In this document: piece after piece, positions 13,101 to 28,800 of the stretch
Position numbering within the stretch: the first letter of the stretch is position 1
How the letters are laid out: each line of letters begins with the position of its first letter
DNA from: Latrodectus hesperus
Lineage: Eukaryota; Arthropoda; Arachnida; Araneae; Theridiidae
Reading direction: 5' to 3'
Length of the DNA: 64,000 nucleotides
Assembly (NCBI GenBank): GCA_037975125.1
Contig: CM075857.1
Coordinates: 19,918,997 to 19,982,996, forward strand
Notes under the pieces: model-generated
What the model saw: the letters and a program-made list of their open reading frames with translations, nothing else
Told to the model about the DNA's origin: nothing
The model's database searches: none
Made by a program: the position numbers and the translations under genes

Positions 13101-16100
13101 TGACTGACTTTCTGACCAGATGGGACTGTTTCAGCAAGACCTTATCTGCTGGAAATATCATATGCAAGAGGAAACGGCAGAGCATGTCATTTACGAATGT
13201 GAGGCTCTTGCCCTCCCTAGATTAACTTCTTTAGGCTTCATCCATACTAGAGAGTTACACCTAGACTCCATTAAAGGGTTATCGGACTTTATTAGTAAAG
13301 TGGGTGACCCGAGCAACTGGAACTAGGAAACAATGGGTTTGGAGTTAATGGTACAAAATGCTGATAAAAGCAGAGGTGCCCAATGACATACAAACCCAAT
13401 TTTAAGAAGAAGATGACTACAGACAAGACATAATGGAAAAAAAGCACCTGAACTGAGAATGAGAAAGAGGTTCTGAAATGGAACTCTATGACCTATTGCT
13501 ATAACTGGCAAAACCATGGGGTCAACTTGCATTTTAGTTAGCTTCATAAATTCATAGCTCATAATCTAGATTTTTCAGAATTTGAAAACATTAGCAAGTG
13601 AGAGGAACATCTCTTTTAAATTAAAGCTGCTTTAAGATTGAATAGAAATAAATAAAACCAACTGAAATTTAGTTTTTTTTTTATAATTAATTGTGAAATA
13701 AAGTTATGCCACTATCAAGTCACTTGAGAGCACAATTGAATCATTTACAAATAGTCAATAGTGAGAAAGTTTTAGAATATATGTATATGCATACCTGCCA
13801 ACCTTGGAGGAAAAAAATCAGTAAATTCTACTGATTTTGAAGGAAAAAAATCAGGAGACATTACTAGCAACATTTTTGCGTGAAACAGAAGGTTTAAAAC
13901 GGTAGTACTACAAAAGGACAATTTTACACTTCAGATTATAAATTTCGAGAACGAATTATGTTAAACATGTTGTGTTAATCTTAATATTTTAATAAAATAT
14001 TCAACCTTATGAAGGAACTATGAAAAATAAAAGAATATATTACATGTAAAAAATAAATATCAAGGTTTATGTGCTAATATTTATTTTATAGCGCTGAATA
14101 TAACTCAATGGACTTTTCCAGCAAAATTTTGGCTGCTTAGTTTTTCACTGAAATTGCAAAAATTAGTAAATTTTCATACATTTATTTGGAAAAGCTGGAG
14201 AAATAATGAAAAATCAGCAGTTTCCCCTATAAAATCAGTAAAGATGGTAGCTATGAATTTGTGAATAATTTTCTTTAATCTGAAGAGGCTTATTTCTAAA
14301 TATTTCGAAGAAGTGCAGTTAAGCCAAAGAAAGCTTACGGCATGAAATAATATGGAATTTTTAACATCTTCTGTAAAATACATTTAAAATCTTTTCAGTA
14401 TAAACTGATGTATTAATATTCACAAAGGGAGTGCCACAATAATTTCAGAAATAGTGAACACTCTGTAACTAAATCCAGAATCTTTATAGATTATAAAATT
14501 TTGAAAAAGAAATCAGACAACTCAGAAAACACAAGCGTTAAATAGCCATTAAATCATAGATATACAACTATTCATATTACAACAATTTATTTGAAAGTAT
14601 GATCCAAAAACCCCAAAACAAGAATTTTTAAAATACCTGATGATAATATTACACTTTTAAATTCATTTCCATTATCTCCCTCAGAACCATGAATAATGAA
14701 ATTGATAGCTTTAACAGCACATGAAAGCACTGAAATGAAGATATTAAGGATGCATAGACAAATGAGTGCTCATTTCTGCACACTGCATAGAAATAATTCA
14801 GAAAAAAGATAATGTGCATATAGTATGTGTGTAAATTAAAAAAAAAAAACATCACAATTATAATTAAGTTTAATTTAAAATTTTTTCTTATCCACTGGTT
14901 TTTAGCAATTTAAGTTCATTATACTTTTTTGGTTGATTTGAAATTTTCAAAAAAAGAGTGCCTAATAGCCTATTATAATTTATTACATATAATTTAACAT
15001 AAATTTTTTTCTATACAAAAGTACAAATAACAGATTCAAAAATTATCATTCCTGGATTTAATACATTTGTTAATTGCTTTAATATTTACTGCACTTGTTC
15101 TGAGTGCTTTATTATATTAGAATCTAAAGATGATAAAAAAAATCATTGAAAATACTTCCAAACACACATTGAAAAAAGATTAAAAATAATTTAAGATGTC
15201 AAAATTTGTTTTTACAAAGGACATTCTTTAAACTTTGATATCAACCAAAATTTTTTTAATTTAACATTACAAATTCATTTATTTGAGGTTCACAAAATGA
15301 AAGAAATTTGTACATTCAATTTTACAAACCTGTTCCACTTGATATAATCTATTTTTATTAGAAGCAACTTCAGCAGCAAAAGCTTGATGGCGCATCCATT
15401 TGCTGTGAATTGTTTTAGCACTACGATAAGTTTCATCTTGAGCAATGATAGATTTTTCTTGAATCCATTCATTTAACTAGAAAATAAAAATATTATTAGA
15501 ATAAAATTATGTGACTCTGTAAGGAAACATTTTTAAAATTCAACAAATTATCAAAATAAATTCACTAAATTAAGTAATTAATTACCATGAATACTGCTTT
15601 GTTAAACTTACCAATTTTTCTCATTTAAATTTATTGATGTAAAATTTCATTTCAGAAAATTTTAGACAGCAAAATCACAGTATATTTACATAACATACAT
15701 TTACATTTAATAATTGTGTTCAAATTTTGATTTTTTACACAAGATATAAGAGATACCACATTAATTATAAAGCAGCTATCTATTTAAACTAATTTATTTA
15801 AAAATTGACAAATTGTTTTACAAGTTTTCTGAAATAACTTAGTATTTTTAATTTGTTGCTTTTATACACAAGAGGGCTGATTAGACTGACTTATAGTTTA
15901 AAATGAATCCCAAGCCATTACAAACTTTCAAGCCCAATCAAACTTGAACCAAAGGCCAATTATTTGAAAATTAAAGACAAATGTAAGACTCAAATCTTTC
16001 AATAACAATTTCAAAATATTAGAAAAAAAGAAAAAAACCCTTACATATTCCAACATTTTTAATAAATTTTTATTCCCATTCAAGTTTCACAATTTTTCAA

Positions 16101-16252
16101 AAATACTTGTTTAAAATTGAGCTAAAAAAAGAATTTAAAAAAGTTGAAAATAAATTTTAGGAAAATACCTGAATAGATGAGTAACTTCTCAAAAAATAAC
16201 TTTTTATCATAGATTTACAAAATAAAATAAAAACTTAAGCAATTTCAAGTTG

Positions 16253-16283
<31 letters not shown>

Positions 16284-19200
16284 TCTGCTGCAAAAATGCA
16301 TAACTACAATTTATAAATTGTGTTTTAAAATTATTTCATTTGTATATAATCATATAATGACAAATTATAGTAATTCTTAATATATACTTATAGGAGAACA
16401 GAATTTTTCCCTAAAATATGTAGAGATTCAAGTATAAATGCTTTAGGTCTTTTAAATCCGTTATAAAAATTTTATATCACAGTACAATTGTTCAAAAATG
16501 TATTTCATATTATGTAATCCTTTTTAAATTTCTGTTTATTCATAAAATAATGTTCAATTAAAAAAATTACCTCTTCACAATCCTGAAGGAAGTGGTGTAA
16601 TACAAGTTGATCTTTCAATTTTTCCATCATTTCAGCAGCTTGAGCATGATTAGCATTACGCCTAAAAAAGGATACATAACTCATAATTATTGAATTTAAA
16701 AAGTTAAATTTTATTAAAAATTATGTTTTACATCTTAAATTAAAATTACCTTTCAGTGATGTTTTCAGCTTTTTTATGAACTTTATCAGCTTCAAAATTT
16801 CCTTCGTCACATAATCTTTGTGCAAACAGTACAACAGCATTAATCTTTTCATCATTAGCTTCCATTGTAGCCAAATAAGTTTCATGCCTCTTTATTAAAT
16901 CTTCAGCCTGTTCTAAATTAGTCTAGAAAATAGAAATAAAATTTATATAAACATTTAATATGTACTATTCAACTATTTTTGATGTTCACTTAAATTTCAA
17001 AAGAAATAGAAAACACTGAAAATTTTTGGAATACAAAAATTTAATAAACACACTTACAGAACTTAAGCATTAAGTAAGAAGCTGAAAATAAAGATAATTG
17101 AAGTAATAATGTAATAAGCAAATTTAAAAAAAATTAAAACAATATATCAGATTTAAACTAACGAAGGAGCTAATTTGGTGGAGGAAAAGGAAAATTATTT
17201 AGTTTTAATAATTGAGGACAAAATATAGATATATAAAACTTTTATATTGATAAAGAAATATCAAATTTTGGGTAAGAGCTGCATGTTTCATTTTTGTGAT
17301 CCCCATTCAAAATCTAAAATACTAATATGAGCCACATGATTCTTAATAGTTAAATTTTTTTTTACTATTTCTGCTTTACAAATCTTTAGGGTGAAGATTA
17401 AAATAAGAGCAAATAATTTTAAACCCCATTAATACAAAAAATTTTATAATGTTATAAAAAGTAAATGTTTGATAAATTTTAATATTAAGTGCGAATTTTG
17501 AAATATGCTCTTTAATATGCAAGAAAATTAATTTTTATTATTAACAAATGGAAGTAAACAAATTGTAATTTTGCTTACGAATTTCTGAAGTCAATGAAAA
17601 ACTAAACATTCATGCAAAACCAATTTTACACTAGATATTTCCAAAATTTTCATTTATAAAAGGGGGAGAAAAAAAACTATTTTTTTAAAAGTTCTTAGTT
17701 TCATTACATTTATACTTGCTGAAATGCTTATGATGATTTTTAGCTGTAAGGAAGAAAGACAATGATATTAAGAATTACTCATAATATTGATTTGAAAATT
17801 TTTGTACATGAAAGGTAATCTTTCTGAGGTATACAGTTTGAAATGGATTACAAATCATTACAAATTTTCAAGCATGAAGAGAGAATTGATACTGCAAACT
17901 GATGAGCAAGATGTTAACCTTTCAACTAGCAGCTTGATTATAAACATAATAAACAATGATAAAATTTAAATAAAAAATTAATTTAAATTTCTTAAGTTTT
18001 TTGATATTTTTTAATGAAAGGTATGGAAATAAGATAGAATGCTTTGAAGGCTTTAACTTAATCATAAAACATTTAAATGTACAAACTGGTGTTTCATCTT
18101 TAGATAAGTAATGCTCTTGTTGATTCAATATGACTTCAGCTTGTTTTGCATCACGCATGAACATTTGCAGATTCAAGCTCTGAGACAGTAACTGTTGTCT
18201 ATTCTCCCACATCTGGTGTAGCTCAGTCCAGCCATCTTGCAAAGATTTCAATCTCTAAAGATTTAAAAAAAAATTAATGTAATTTCTATGTTGAATAAAA
18301 AAATTTTAATATTCTAAAAAATTAAAAAATTTTTAATTTAATGTGACATTAAAAATCTAAGTAATTAACATTTTATTAGTTCATATAAAGCTAAAACAAT
18401 GTGTCTTAATAAATCATATAACAGGTCAAGAAAAAATAATTTTCTTCTAACAGCTGATATTTAAAATCAGTTTAGATTCATTGATAAAGGCACATAGATC
18501 ACATGCGCAAGTAAATCTCATCAAGAATGAAGGATCAAAATCTCAGAAGTCAACAGTAAATGAATACACCTAAGTATAAAAAAGCAATATAACTTTTTAT
18601 AATTCTATGAATATCGATATGATTTACAAATTTATGCATCCAATAATTGTCCATGTTAATTATAGCAGGTAAGAATCACTTAAAAAAACTCTGATACACA
18701 GTGAATGCAAATGTTTGTTAATGGTTAGTCTTTTAAATGCATATATGAAAAAAATATTAGGTAAAATATTCTTATCAACATTAACATTTAGCAACTTAGC
18801 TTGATGAAAGTTGATAAAGTTTTAAGGGGGCTTATACACTCAAAAACTCTGTTTCTCTAGTGCATCACTTAACTTTATCTTAATTAAGAATAGTTTTTTC
18901 ACTATTTTTTTAAAAAAGTGATAATTAAATATAGATTGAATATTAGAAGAAATGCAAAGTCTTAATATTCTGATCTAACTTACAAATTATTTTTAAATAT
19001 TTTTAAACAAAAACTGAAGACCATGACATGCAAATATTAAAATTGAATTTATAATATTTCTATTAAATAAAATAATTTAGAGAACTTTAAGTAAAAAATT
19101 TTAGTTTTGAATTCAAGAACTTGAAGCAATAAAATAAAACACAAGCATATAACAAAATATTTGAAAATTAAAGTTAAATAAATTAAATAAACAAAATAAT

Positions 19201-22200
19201 ATTTGAATGCAAACCTCTCTTAAGAACATATATTGGGGATCAGTCTGATCTTGAGTAACCCTTTCACCATACTCCATCATTTCATCATAATCTTTAGTGT
19301 AATTATCAATTTCATCTCGTATCTGTTGATGCTGGCTAAGCAACCTTTCAGCTTCAGATAAACTAGATGGTATGTCTTCTGAGGCCACATCAGTTTGAGT
19401 CTTTGTCAACCAAGCCTGGAAGTGGTCCAGATCTCGCAAGAAACGATGAAGATCACCAGCTTCTTCCAATTTTGAGTCACGGTCTTTCAACTATAAATGT
19501 TTCACGTGAGATTAAATGTTGAATTTTGAAAATTTGTAAACTTATTGCAACAAATAATTGCACAAGAAAATATAAAATTACCAATTGAGTAAGATCAGCC
19601 CATACAGTCTTTATTTGTGTGATTTTCTCTCTAATAGCTTCAGCTTCCTATAAAAATCAAAAGGAATATTTAAATACAATATAATAACTTCACATGACTG
19701 CAAAAAATAAACATTTTAGAAATTTTTTAATACATAAATATTTTAGAAAACAGAATGCTAACAATTGATACATTTTTCAAGAACATGACTGAACATATTA
19801 CAGGAAACTAAGTCTTAACTATTACCTACTTATATTTTACTATTACCTATAATTTACTGATGTCCTATTATAGATAGCAAATTACATTAAAAAGTAGTTT
19901 AAATTCTGTTAAATAGAAAGTTAGGCAAATTATACTTTTTTAGAATAAATCTGCAAAATTAAGATTTTGTTAATCAAAATTTTATATCACATACAAATGG
20001 TATTTTTACATTATATTGTAAACATAAAATGTTTCAAAGTAAAATTTTTAAAGATAGATGTTATAAATGATTTCTTTAATATTTTATTTTTCTTCTAAGT
20101 CAAATGAAAATCTTGATGTTAATAATTTATTTTGAAAAAAATTAGTTTCCTATTATAATGCAACATGTTTCCATACATATATTTTGGCTCAGTCAGTTTT
20201 TATATGAGAAATAATTAGATGAGAAGTATCAACATTTAAAAAGTGGATTCTGAAATACTACAATCATCCAAGCCTGAAGTGAGACTTAAAAACACAAGCA
20301 GCTATTGGATTAAGGACAAAAATTAATTATGAAGTCATTCTGCTGGCAGATTGACTTCATGCTAATTCATTTTTGTCGTAATTCTTGTATGTAGTGCAAA
20401 GGGATAAAATCGCAAATTATGATTATGTAACTGTGTGTGTGTAATTTCTTTAATTCTTAACTACAATAAACTTGCAATTCTCATAAAAATAATAAAATGG
20501 CCCTATTTATAGAAGCATATTGATCTAAAAATACTTGTATTACATTAATGTTTTGTGACAGCAAAATTTAAAACAATTACTTGGAAAATGCTTGAATAAG
20601 GAAAATTGAATAATTAAAAATATTACATTGTATGTTACATAGTTTGGTGTAAATAGAAGAGCATTTTTAAATACAGATTACCATGATCTTATTTGCTCTT
20701 TATTAGATTACAAAAATTTTTTAAATATATAATTGGTGTAAGAGATTGTCATAAATAATTTATATTTCTATGTATTAATAATTTACATTTCTAAGAATTA
20801 AACTGAGTTTAATAGTTGAATATATATTTTATTAGTTCACTTCATAACAAAACAATTTGTATGAGTAAAAATTATGAAGAGTTTTGTTGAGTGCAAATAA
20901 AAAAATATGCGCATTCTGCACACATTAAACATTTTACACTCCATTATACAACCTATAGTAAATTAAAACTACGGACTTCAGAATTAAATGCATACCTCTG
21001 GATGCTCATCTTGGATCTTATTGGCTTCTTTCTCCAATGAATCAAGCTATAACGCAAATTTTATATATTAAAAAACTAATTTACATATATATTAGAACAT
21101 TCTGATTAAACTTATCAAATATTAAATGCAAAAAACTTAACAATTTTCAAACAGAGAAGCCATTCAAAATTAATTAATATATCCATTGAATAATTAAAAT
21201 ATATATTTTCTTGTATAACCATACTATGTAAAAGACAACTCTGTATATAATATTACTAAAGTAATAAAAATATATTGACAGAAGGAAAAATATTCTTGTT
21301 AACAAAACAGGAAATACACAAAGAATTAAGAAACATTTTTGATTTGAAAGTTAAGCATTTATTATAACACATTTTTAGATTTAAATATAATTAGAAAAAT
21401 ATGGTCACAATCAACCAAATCTGAAATGTATGGGAGTGGCAAAAAATTTCCCACCTGAATTCCTGCTCCAATTCTTGAATTTGGTCAGCAGATAAGACAT
21501 TGCATTATGCAATGGATGAAAGTATAAGCAAATATGCAATTTATTGACATTTTTTGCCCATAAAAATTAAAAATCTCTGCTTGAATTTCCAAGTGAAACA
21601 ATTTTTCTATAACATCCTTTTAAATACTTAAACATATTGGCAAACTAACATTAACCTAGCTTCATAAATGCCACAAGACAAATACTCACTTGTCTCCCTT
21701 CTGAGACAGAAGTTTTTTTCACAATATTTTTCAAATGTTATTGTTTGCAACTTTTGTGACCTATATTCATAATATGCAGCTTTTTATAATAGTGTAATGA
21801 ACATGAATTAACTTGAAACTCATTTCTAATTTTAGAAAACAATTCCTAAAACATTTGTCATTCATCATTTTAAAATTCAGCTAAATACCAGATCTAAAAA
21901 TTAGATTACATTCTGATTTTGTCACTTAGTCTTTTTCTGCACTCAAAGCTAATGTTTGCAGTACATTCAAAACCACTACAAACATCCAGCCCAAGGTGGG
22001 ATTATAACTTCTAAATTGTTGAAGTAAAGGGAAGAATGCTACCCATTTAGCTACCAGCTCAGCCTTAACATTATGAACTTAATACTGCTTAACTCAGTTT
22101 AGTTAAAAGAGCAAATTTCAATGAAATATGATTTTCAGGGTTATGAAACTTTTTGAACTTTATATTTTTATTACATAAAATATTTCTTCACTTCCTATGA

Positions 22201-25200
22201 AGCAATAAGGACAATTTAGTAACTTGTGGTTTGATAATATTGAAAAAAAATTTTTTTGATCATGATCACCAAAATGAGAATAGTGACTATCAAAATATAA
22301 TCAAATGCCTTAAAATTAACCAGTAAACACTCAAGTTCTTTTATTAGAACTTCAAACATAATCATTTGAATTTATCTTGTTTCCTTCTAATTTAAACATA
22401 CAATTGATACACAGAGGTTAATTCAGAGATCATATTAATAATCTAATGATACCTTAGCTTGAATTGCAGCCAGGTCACGCTCCATTCCACTAAGTCTTCT
22501 CTGTAGGGTCATAATACCTGTCAGATCATTACCAAGTTCCTCTGTAGCATGGAGTAATTTAGTTTTCTCTTCAATCCATGTCTATAAAAATTAATAGCAT
22601 TTAAAATAAGAATACCAAAAGGAATAATTGGAACAGTTTCATTAATAAACAAATTTTATTACTTTGTTAAGTAAATTGCAATAACTTTACATTTTTTGCT
22701 TACAAAAAGGAAATAAAAATTATGAAGATTTATTTAAATTTTGCATCTCAACTATATAGGCAGTGTATTAGATTAATTTATTACCTTTATCAATGAAAAC
22801 TTACATAATTATAAAAATTTCTATTACATTATATAATAAAAGTGATTAAAAGTCAGTATTCAAACTTACCTGTGTAAAAATTAATGAATGTGGATAAAAT
22901 GCTACTGGCTAAAATTTATGAAGCTTCAATAAAAGTTCCAGTAGCTGTAAATTTACTCATTCAGTACAGCTATTTTGTTACTTCATAAACTTTCCTAATT
23001 ATTATATGGCGAATTGCACCAACTACATTTTAAATATGCTGCCTCTAAAAACATGTAGCAATATTTTTTTTAAATATGTCAATAAATATAATTAATATTT
23101 TCAGGCCAATTATTTTATTTTATATTTAAATCAGTTAAAATAAATATCTGGATATCATTAGTATCAATTTATAATGGACTTATTGTAAGCCTTTTCAGTT
23201 TTGTACAAAATATATAAAAATTCCAAAATTATTTTATATACTAAGGTATCCAAGCATAAACATAGAAAAAATCAAGTTGTTTCTTTAGTAAATTAAATTT
23301 AGAAAGAAAAAACAAAAATATGTTTAATCTGATAAAATACAATTCCACTAATAAAAACTGATAGAACTTACAATAGTTTCTTTACATTCAATATGGAATG
23401 TTTGAACTCCATGTCCAGAGTTGATCTCTTCTTTCTTATGTTCAGCAACTTCCCGAAGTGTAGACCATCTAAAAGTTACACATGTTTTTATTAATAAAAC
23501 AAAAGTAAAATGATTATAAATAATTATAATACATTTTACAATATCCTAAGATAAATGTATAATTACATTTTTAATGAGATAAAGTTGCTTAATTTTAAAT
23601 TGCAAAAGTAGTTTTTAAATGAATAAAAAAGGCAGATTTTTAAAGAATTTTATAAATCTCTAAAAAATAAAAAAGTAGCATACTATTTAACATTAAATCA
23701 TGCAAGAACCACAGAACTTATAAAGCAGTTTTAAAATTGTATGAAGGCATTTCATTAATAGAAATTAAAATTTATAATTTCTAACATCTTAAATAAAATA
23801 AACTAATAGAAAAATATATATATTAACCTTTGATTAAGTTGATTCTGCCGAGCTAAAATTTCTTCTGAATTTGGATGTTCAACATGCAACAACTGTCTCG
23901 CTAACTGATTGACCACAGCCAATCTAGTAGCATTTGAATTCATTTCTTGCTCAAAGCCTTCAAATCTGTGTCGCATCACTTCAATATCTTCCATATCCCG
24001 GCTCATAACCATGCTTTCAATCATTTTTTCCTGTAAATAAACATTGAAAATTACATATATTACTTTTTATTAACTATAAATATAAACTATTTGTGGAAGT
24101 ACTTCTTAAGTGAATACTCAAGCTTTACATTTAAATATAATGAAACTGAAATATCTCAGAAAATACAATTTGCCAATTTGTTTTTAACAATAATTTCACA
24201 ATATAATTATATTTTTCATAATATAACAATATAATTTCTCTTACATTTTCAATAACTAAGTAAGTAATTAATTTTAGAATTTAAAGACTACAAATGTATT
24301 AAGTTTGACTTAAACAATAAATAAGTATTTTCTTTGTGAAAAATTTAATTTATTGAATATTGAAACAATAAGAAAATATCAACGCAAATCAAAAAGTAAT
24401 ACCTTTTCTTCAATCCATTGTTCAACACCATCAGCTTCATTAAACAATTTATATAGTGACAAGGCATCCAGTAGGCGCTGCTTCCTAAGTTTTGCTAATT
24501 CTACCAGATCTTTATATCGACGATCAATACTGGCTAATCTCTCCAAAACCTCAGGTGCTTCACGATCCTGTGTATAAACACATTAATAGATAAAAATCAA
24601 TTAATGAAATAAATTATTTATCTATACTGAATATAATAATCAGCAAAATTTTAAAACAAACATTACTTTTTCTCCTAGACCAGAAGCTTGAGTATGAAGT
24701 GCATCAATAGTATTAGCATAGTTCTTCAATTCATCAGTAACATCCTAAAATTCAAATAATAAATTAGAAGATTGATATAAAGATAATTTCTTCCGAAAAA
24801 ATATCACTATAAAAATAAAAAAAAACCATTAGCAGAACATAATTCCTTAGATTAATTATCTCCACATATTAAAATATCTAAAATTTACATAATTAATTGG
24901 AAGCTAAGACAACGCTGAATTCTTTATTGAAAGATTTATATTGTTACAGCGAATTTAAAATTTTCACAAATAAATGTACAAACTATCTAAAATCACTCAA
25001 CTGAAATTTCAGCATATTTTATTTAATAAAAGCTTAAAAATTATAAATTTTTATAGATATAAGCGGTTTAAATTTGTAATCAACAATAAATATTAAATAC
25101 ATTTCAAATTATAAAAACTCAATCTGCATATAGTAAATATATTTACTAGGCATGGAAAATGAGTTTTTGTCAATATTTTTAAACATGCTAAATTGAAAAA

Positions 25201-25802
25201 ATTATCAATTTTTAGAATTGCATATTGATTGAAGAATAAGTAGAATTATATAGAAAGAAAATGGTACTAAAACTACAAAAAGAAATGTTTAAATTTTTTA
25301 ATCCTTTTTGGCTTACTGACTTAGTTAGCCAAATACCATTAGAACAAACTTCCAAACTCTTTAAGATTTTTTTATAAAACAACAAAAGGAAAAAAAATAA
25401 TTAACATAAATTTTGAATGTTTATACTATATTTAACTTGACCAATATCAATTAACAGCATAATTGATATTGAACAGAATTAAATCAAAGTATTTTTTATA
25501 AATCAAGAATTACATTTATTAATAAGACTCCCTCATGGTCCCTCCCTCATGATAAGAATGGAATTATGGCTAATAAATATTAAATTACTGTACCATTCTT
25601 AAATATTAAATTGTCACACACACACGCAACTTGTCAAATAAAAACTTTAATCTTATGAAAACAAAAGTTTATGTTAATGAAATTAATGTTTGCACTTTTA
25701 TGAATAAATATAACCTTAAAAATAAGTAATTTCTTATGAAAACAAATTTTTAAGTTTGCAGGTTTTAAAAATTCTCTTTAAACACAAAACATCTACATCT
25801 AT

Positions 25803-25874
<72 letters not shown>

Positions 25875-28800
25875 CGAAACAGATATTTTTAAAAAGAAAC
25901 TAGGTATTAATAATAATGAATGCAAGAATTACTTTATGTTTTTTCAATAGAGATTGTACATTGGCTTCATCACATCCCACATCTTCACTAGATACCAATC
26001 TAAGAGCATCCAACATCCAAGTGTCCACATCATCAGCATCTGCAAAGAACTATCCAACAGAAAAAAAAAGTTAAAAAGGAAAAAAACTAATGCATGATTA
26101 TATTACATGAGATCAATACAATAATAAAACATACTTGATGATAATCGACAGCATCATACAATCGTTGTTTACGTTGTGCAAGCAAGTCTTTCAAGTGATC
26201 CCACATGCTATTGATTTCACCAATTCTGTCCCTGATTCTATCAGAACCAAAATGATTTGCAGTTATCAAATCTTCACCAACTTGTACGCACTCTTGTAAC
26301 TGTTGCTCATGAGATGAAATTTCATCCTCCATAGCCTTATCAGGTGAGAATATATAATGGTTACATTACATGTAAAAATATAATAAAGAAATATTTTAAG
26401 CATGACATCAAAAATACCTTATTTTTACTAATAAGAAGGTGAACAGTTGTCAAATCATGACCAATTTCATCAGAAGATAATATTTGTTCTTTTTCTTTAA
26501 TGTATGTTTCTTCTTCAGTCATATCCCAATAGAACTGCCACAATTTTCTTGATTCTTCTAACCTATTCCTACGCTCAAGAGCCAAATGAACTAACTCAGA
26601 ATAGGCAGCCTCTAGCTGTTCTATTCTTTCTGTGACTATCTTAGGATCACAAGGGCGATAGCCTGCAAACAAGAATAAGGTGATCAATATTGTTGTCAAT
26701 GCCACTGCAATTTTAAGTTTCATATTAATTATAGAAAAATCATTTAAACTTGATAAATAGAAAATAATATAGAGTTATTCTAACAAAACATTAATAGTTA
26801 TAAGCCATATATATACATATAAGAAATCCCTAATATAACTTTTAAAGTATAATAATTCAAATCACATTATTCTAGTCACATGTTACATTTAAAGAAAATT
26901 ACAGCTGTATGAAAACTACTTTAAATAAAAACTATAAAAATAAAAATTTAAAATCGATATTCATTAAAATTCTGCTTCATGTTAAAAAAATTAAAACTTT
27001 CATTTGATTATACATAAAATTTTACTCCTCATAAAATTTTTAAAAAAAATAAGATTATATAATTAAGTTTATGGATTAAAGACAATTACATATTCATATC
27101 ATTTCAAATAAACATAAAATAACAGATATAAAAATTTACTAAAATTATTCAACAATTTAGTAAAATATTTTCAATGAAATAAAAGAATACTGTAAGGTAA
27201 TTTGAAATATATTTGAAAAATTACATCAATAGATTTTAGCTGAAAAAAATTATTCTGGCAGATAATTTAGAGGTTAGTTTGCAGTTTATATATATTTTTA
27301 CCATGTTCTTCTTCAGTAATAAACTTTTGAGAATGTTGTACAACAGCTTTAACTCTCTCTCCCAAAACATTTATATCTGCCTCAACTAGACTATGTTTCT
27401 GCAATAGATCATCAACACCCATAAGGTGCTTGCCATAATCTTCAGACAACAGTCTAGCCTATAAGACAAAAAATGAGTAAATTTCCTAAAAAGTCTATTT
27501 CTAATTATATTATAAACACATTTTATTTCTGTCGAAACAAGATGTGAAAAGTAATATAAAACAAAGAAAAACAGTATAAAATTAAAGTTAATACACCTAA
27601 GCTGGATTGAACACACACATTATATATTTAACTAGATTAATTAAATTTAATTAAAATTTCAAATGTTTGATATTTCAATAATGAGAAAAATTAATAGATA
27701 ATTTATTATTTAATAGTGATGTTTGAAACAAACTTAATTTAAAAATTATATATGCCTGATTTTATAAAGTAAAAGCTGTTGTGTTTAACTGGAAGCTTTG
27801 TCTATCTATCAACAATCATTTTTAGAACACTAGGGCTAATCAGACCTGATCTACATTTTAAAGTGGTTAAAACCATTACCAACATTCAAGCCAAAGATGT
27901 GATTCAAAATCACGAACTGTTGAAGGAAGAAACAATTTTTGCAACTGTTTTTGCTTAAATACTTTTTATTAAATAATTTACTTTAAATTTATTTTATCAT
28001 GAATTAAAATAAATTCAATGAAACTTTCTAGTGATAAACTTGGTTTATATATACATTATATATATATATATATAAAGGAAAATTGTAGCCCAGAAAAATA
28101 GATAATGCTGATCTATTTTACTCTATACTCTATTAATAAATCATAATTGACAGTAAAATTTATATAATTAATATATAGTTCCATGCTTACAAATTTCTTT
28201 TTCTCATTTTATAGATTCACAAAATGACTATCTCATATAGCTGATTATATTGATTAGTATTGTTTACATAAAAAATTACCTTGATTTCTTCCATTGAATC
28301 CAAAATAAATATCATTTCTTGGAATGTTTGTTGTAAAGCTATAGATTTCTCCAAGCGACTTCGTCGAGCCCGTAAAAGTTCCAAAAGATAGTTCCATAAT
28401 CGCAGTACATTATCCTTCCTATATTTCATAAGCAAATGTTAACATTTGGTGTTCATTTAATACGCATTCAAGACAAGTAGTGAATAAGAAAGCAATAAAT
28501 GAAAAGCCAAATATTATTAACCCTAAAATTCATTTACCTAGCATTTATTCTTTCAATATCATGGTAATTTTCAGTTTCTAGTTCTTGAGCAACAGCAACA
28601 ACAGCTTGAACTCTTTCTTCATATGCATAAATATCAGTTTCAATAGCTTCATGTTTCTTAGCTGCTGCTTCTACTGATGCTAAATCAAAACCGAAATTGT
28701 CTTGAGAGACTAAACGTTGATTTTCACTTAACCAAGTTTCTCTCATTCCAGCCTTACGATCAAATCGTGCAGCTAACTGTTCTAATTTTTCTTGTCTAAA

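Larger units (their letters stand above)
12602..13412 (+). mobile_element. Non-autonomous LINE derivative, copy 1 (811 bp) with perfect 13-bp target duplication
   Basis: The element starts CCTGGAACCAGGGGG and ends in an (AAG)n tail. It is flanked by ATGACTACAGACA at 12,589-12,601 and again at 13,413-13,425, a perfect 13-bp target site duplication. It lies antisense to spectrin in the intron 11,917-15,329. Its left two thirds read as a 5' leader plus a short frame from the ATG at 12,868. The right third is the C-terminal zinc segment of a LINE polymerase: the frame at 13,120-13,326 carries C...H...H...C with [14 protein letters not shown]. Everything between is missing. A second copy lies at 62,929-63,757 on the opposite strand. 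Confidence 0.9.
16923..25932. other. Introns of the central spectrin region
   Basis: Introns longer than 300 bp: 16,923-18,086, 18,255-19,214, 19,648-20,995, 21,047-22,452, 22,582-23,371, 23,469-23,827, 24,031-24,402 and 24,745-25,932. Apart from the SINE-B relics and the (TA)n tract listed separately, they are AT-rich and I see no gene, RNA or mobile element. Confidence 0.55.
15330..26049 (-). other. beta-Spec: beta-spectrin exons 15-27: central spectrin repeats
   Basis: Residues about 744-1330 in 13 exons, including very short ones of 51 bp (21046-20996) and 66 bp (19647-19582). Helix-A tryptophans recur: [37 protein letters not shown]. The exon ending at 18,087 needs the donor GTTTGT rather than the overlapping GTACAT four bases downstream, which would put a stop at the start of the next exon. 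Introns here are 100 bp to 1.7 kb and AT-rich. Confidence 0.94.
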
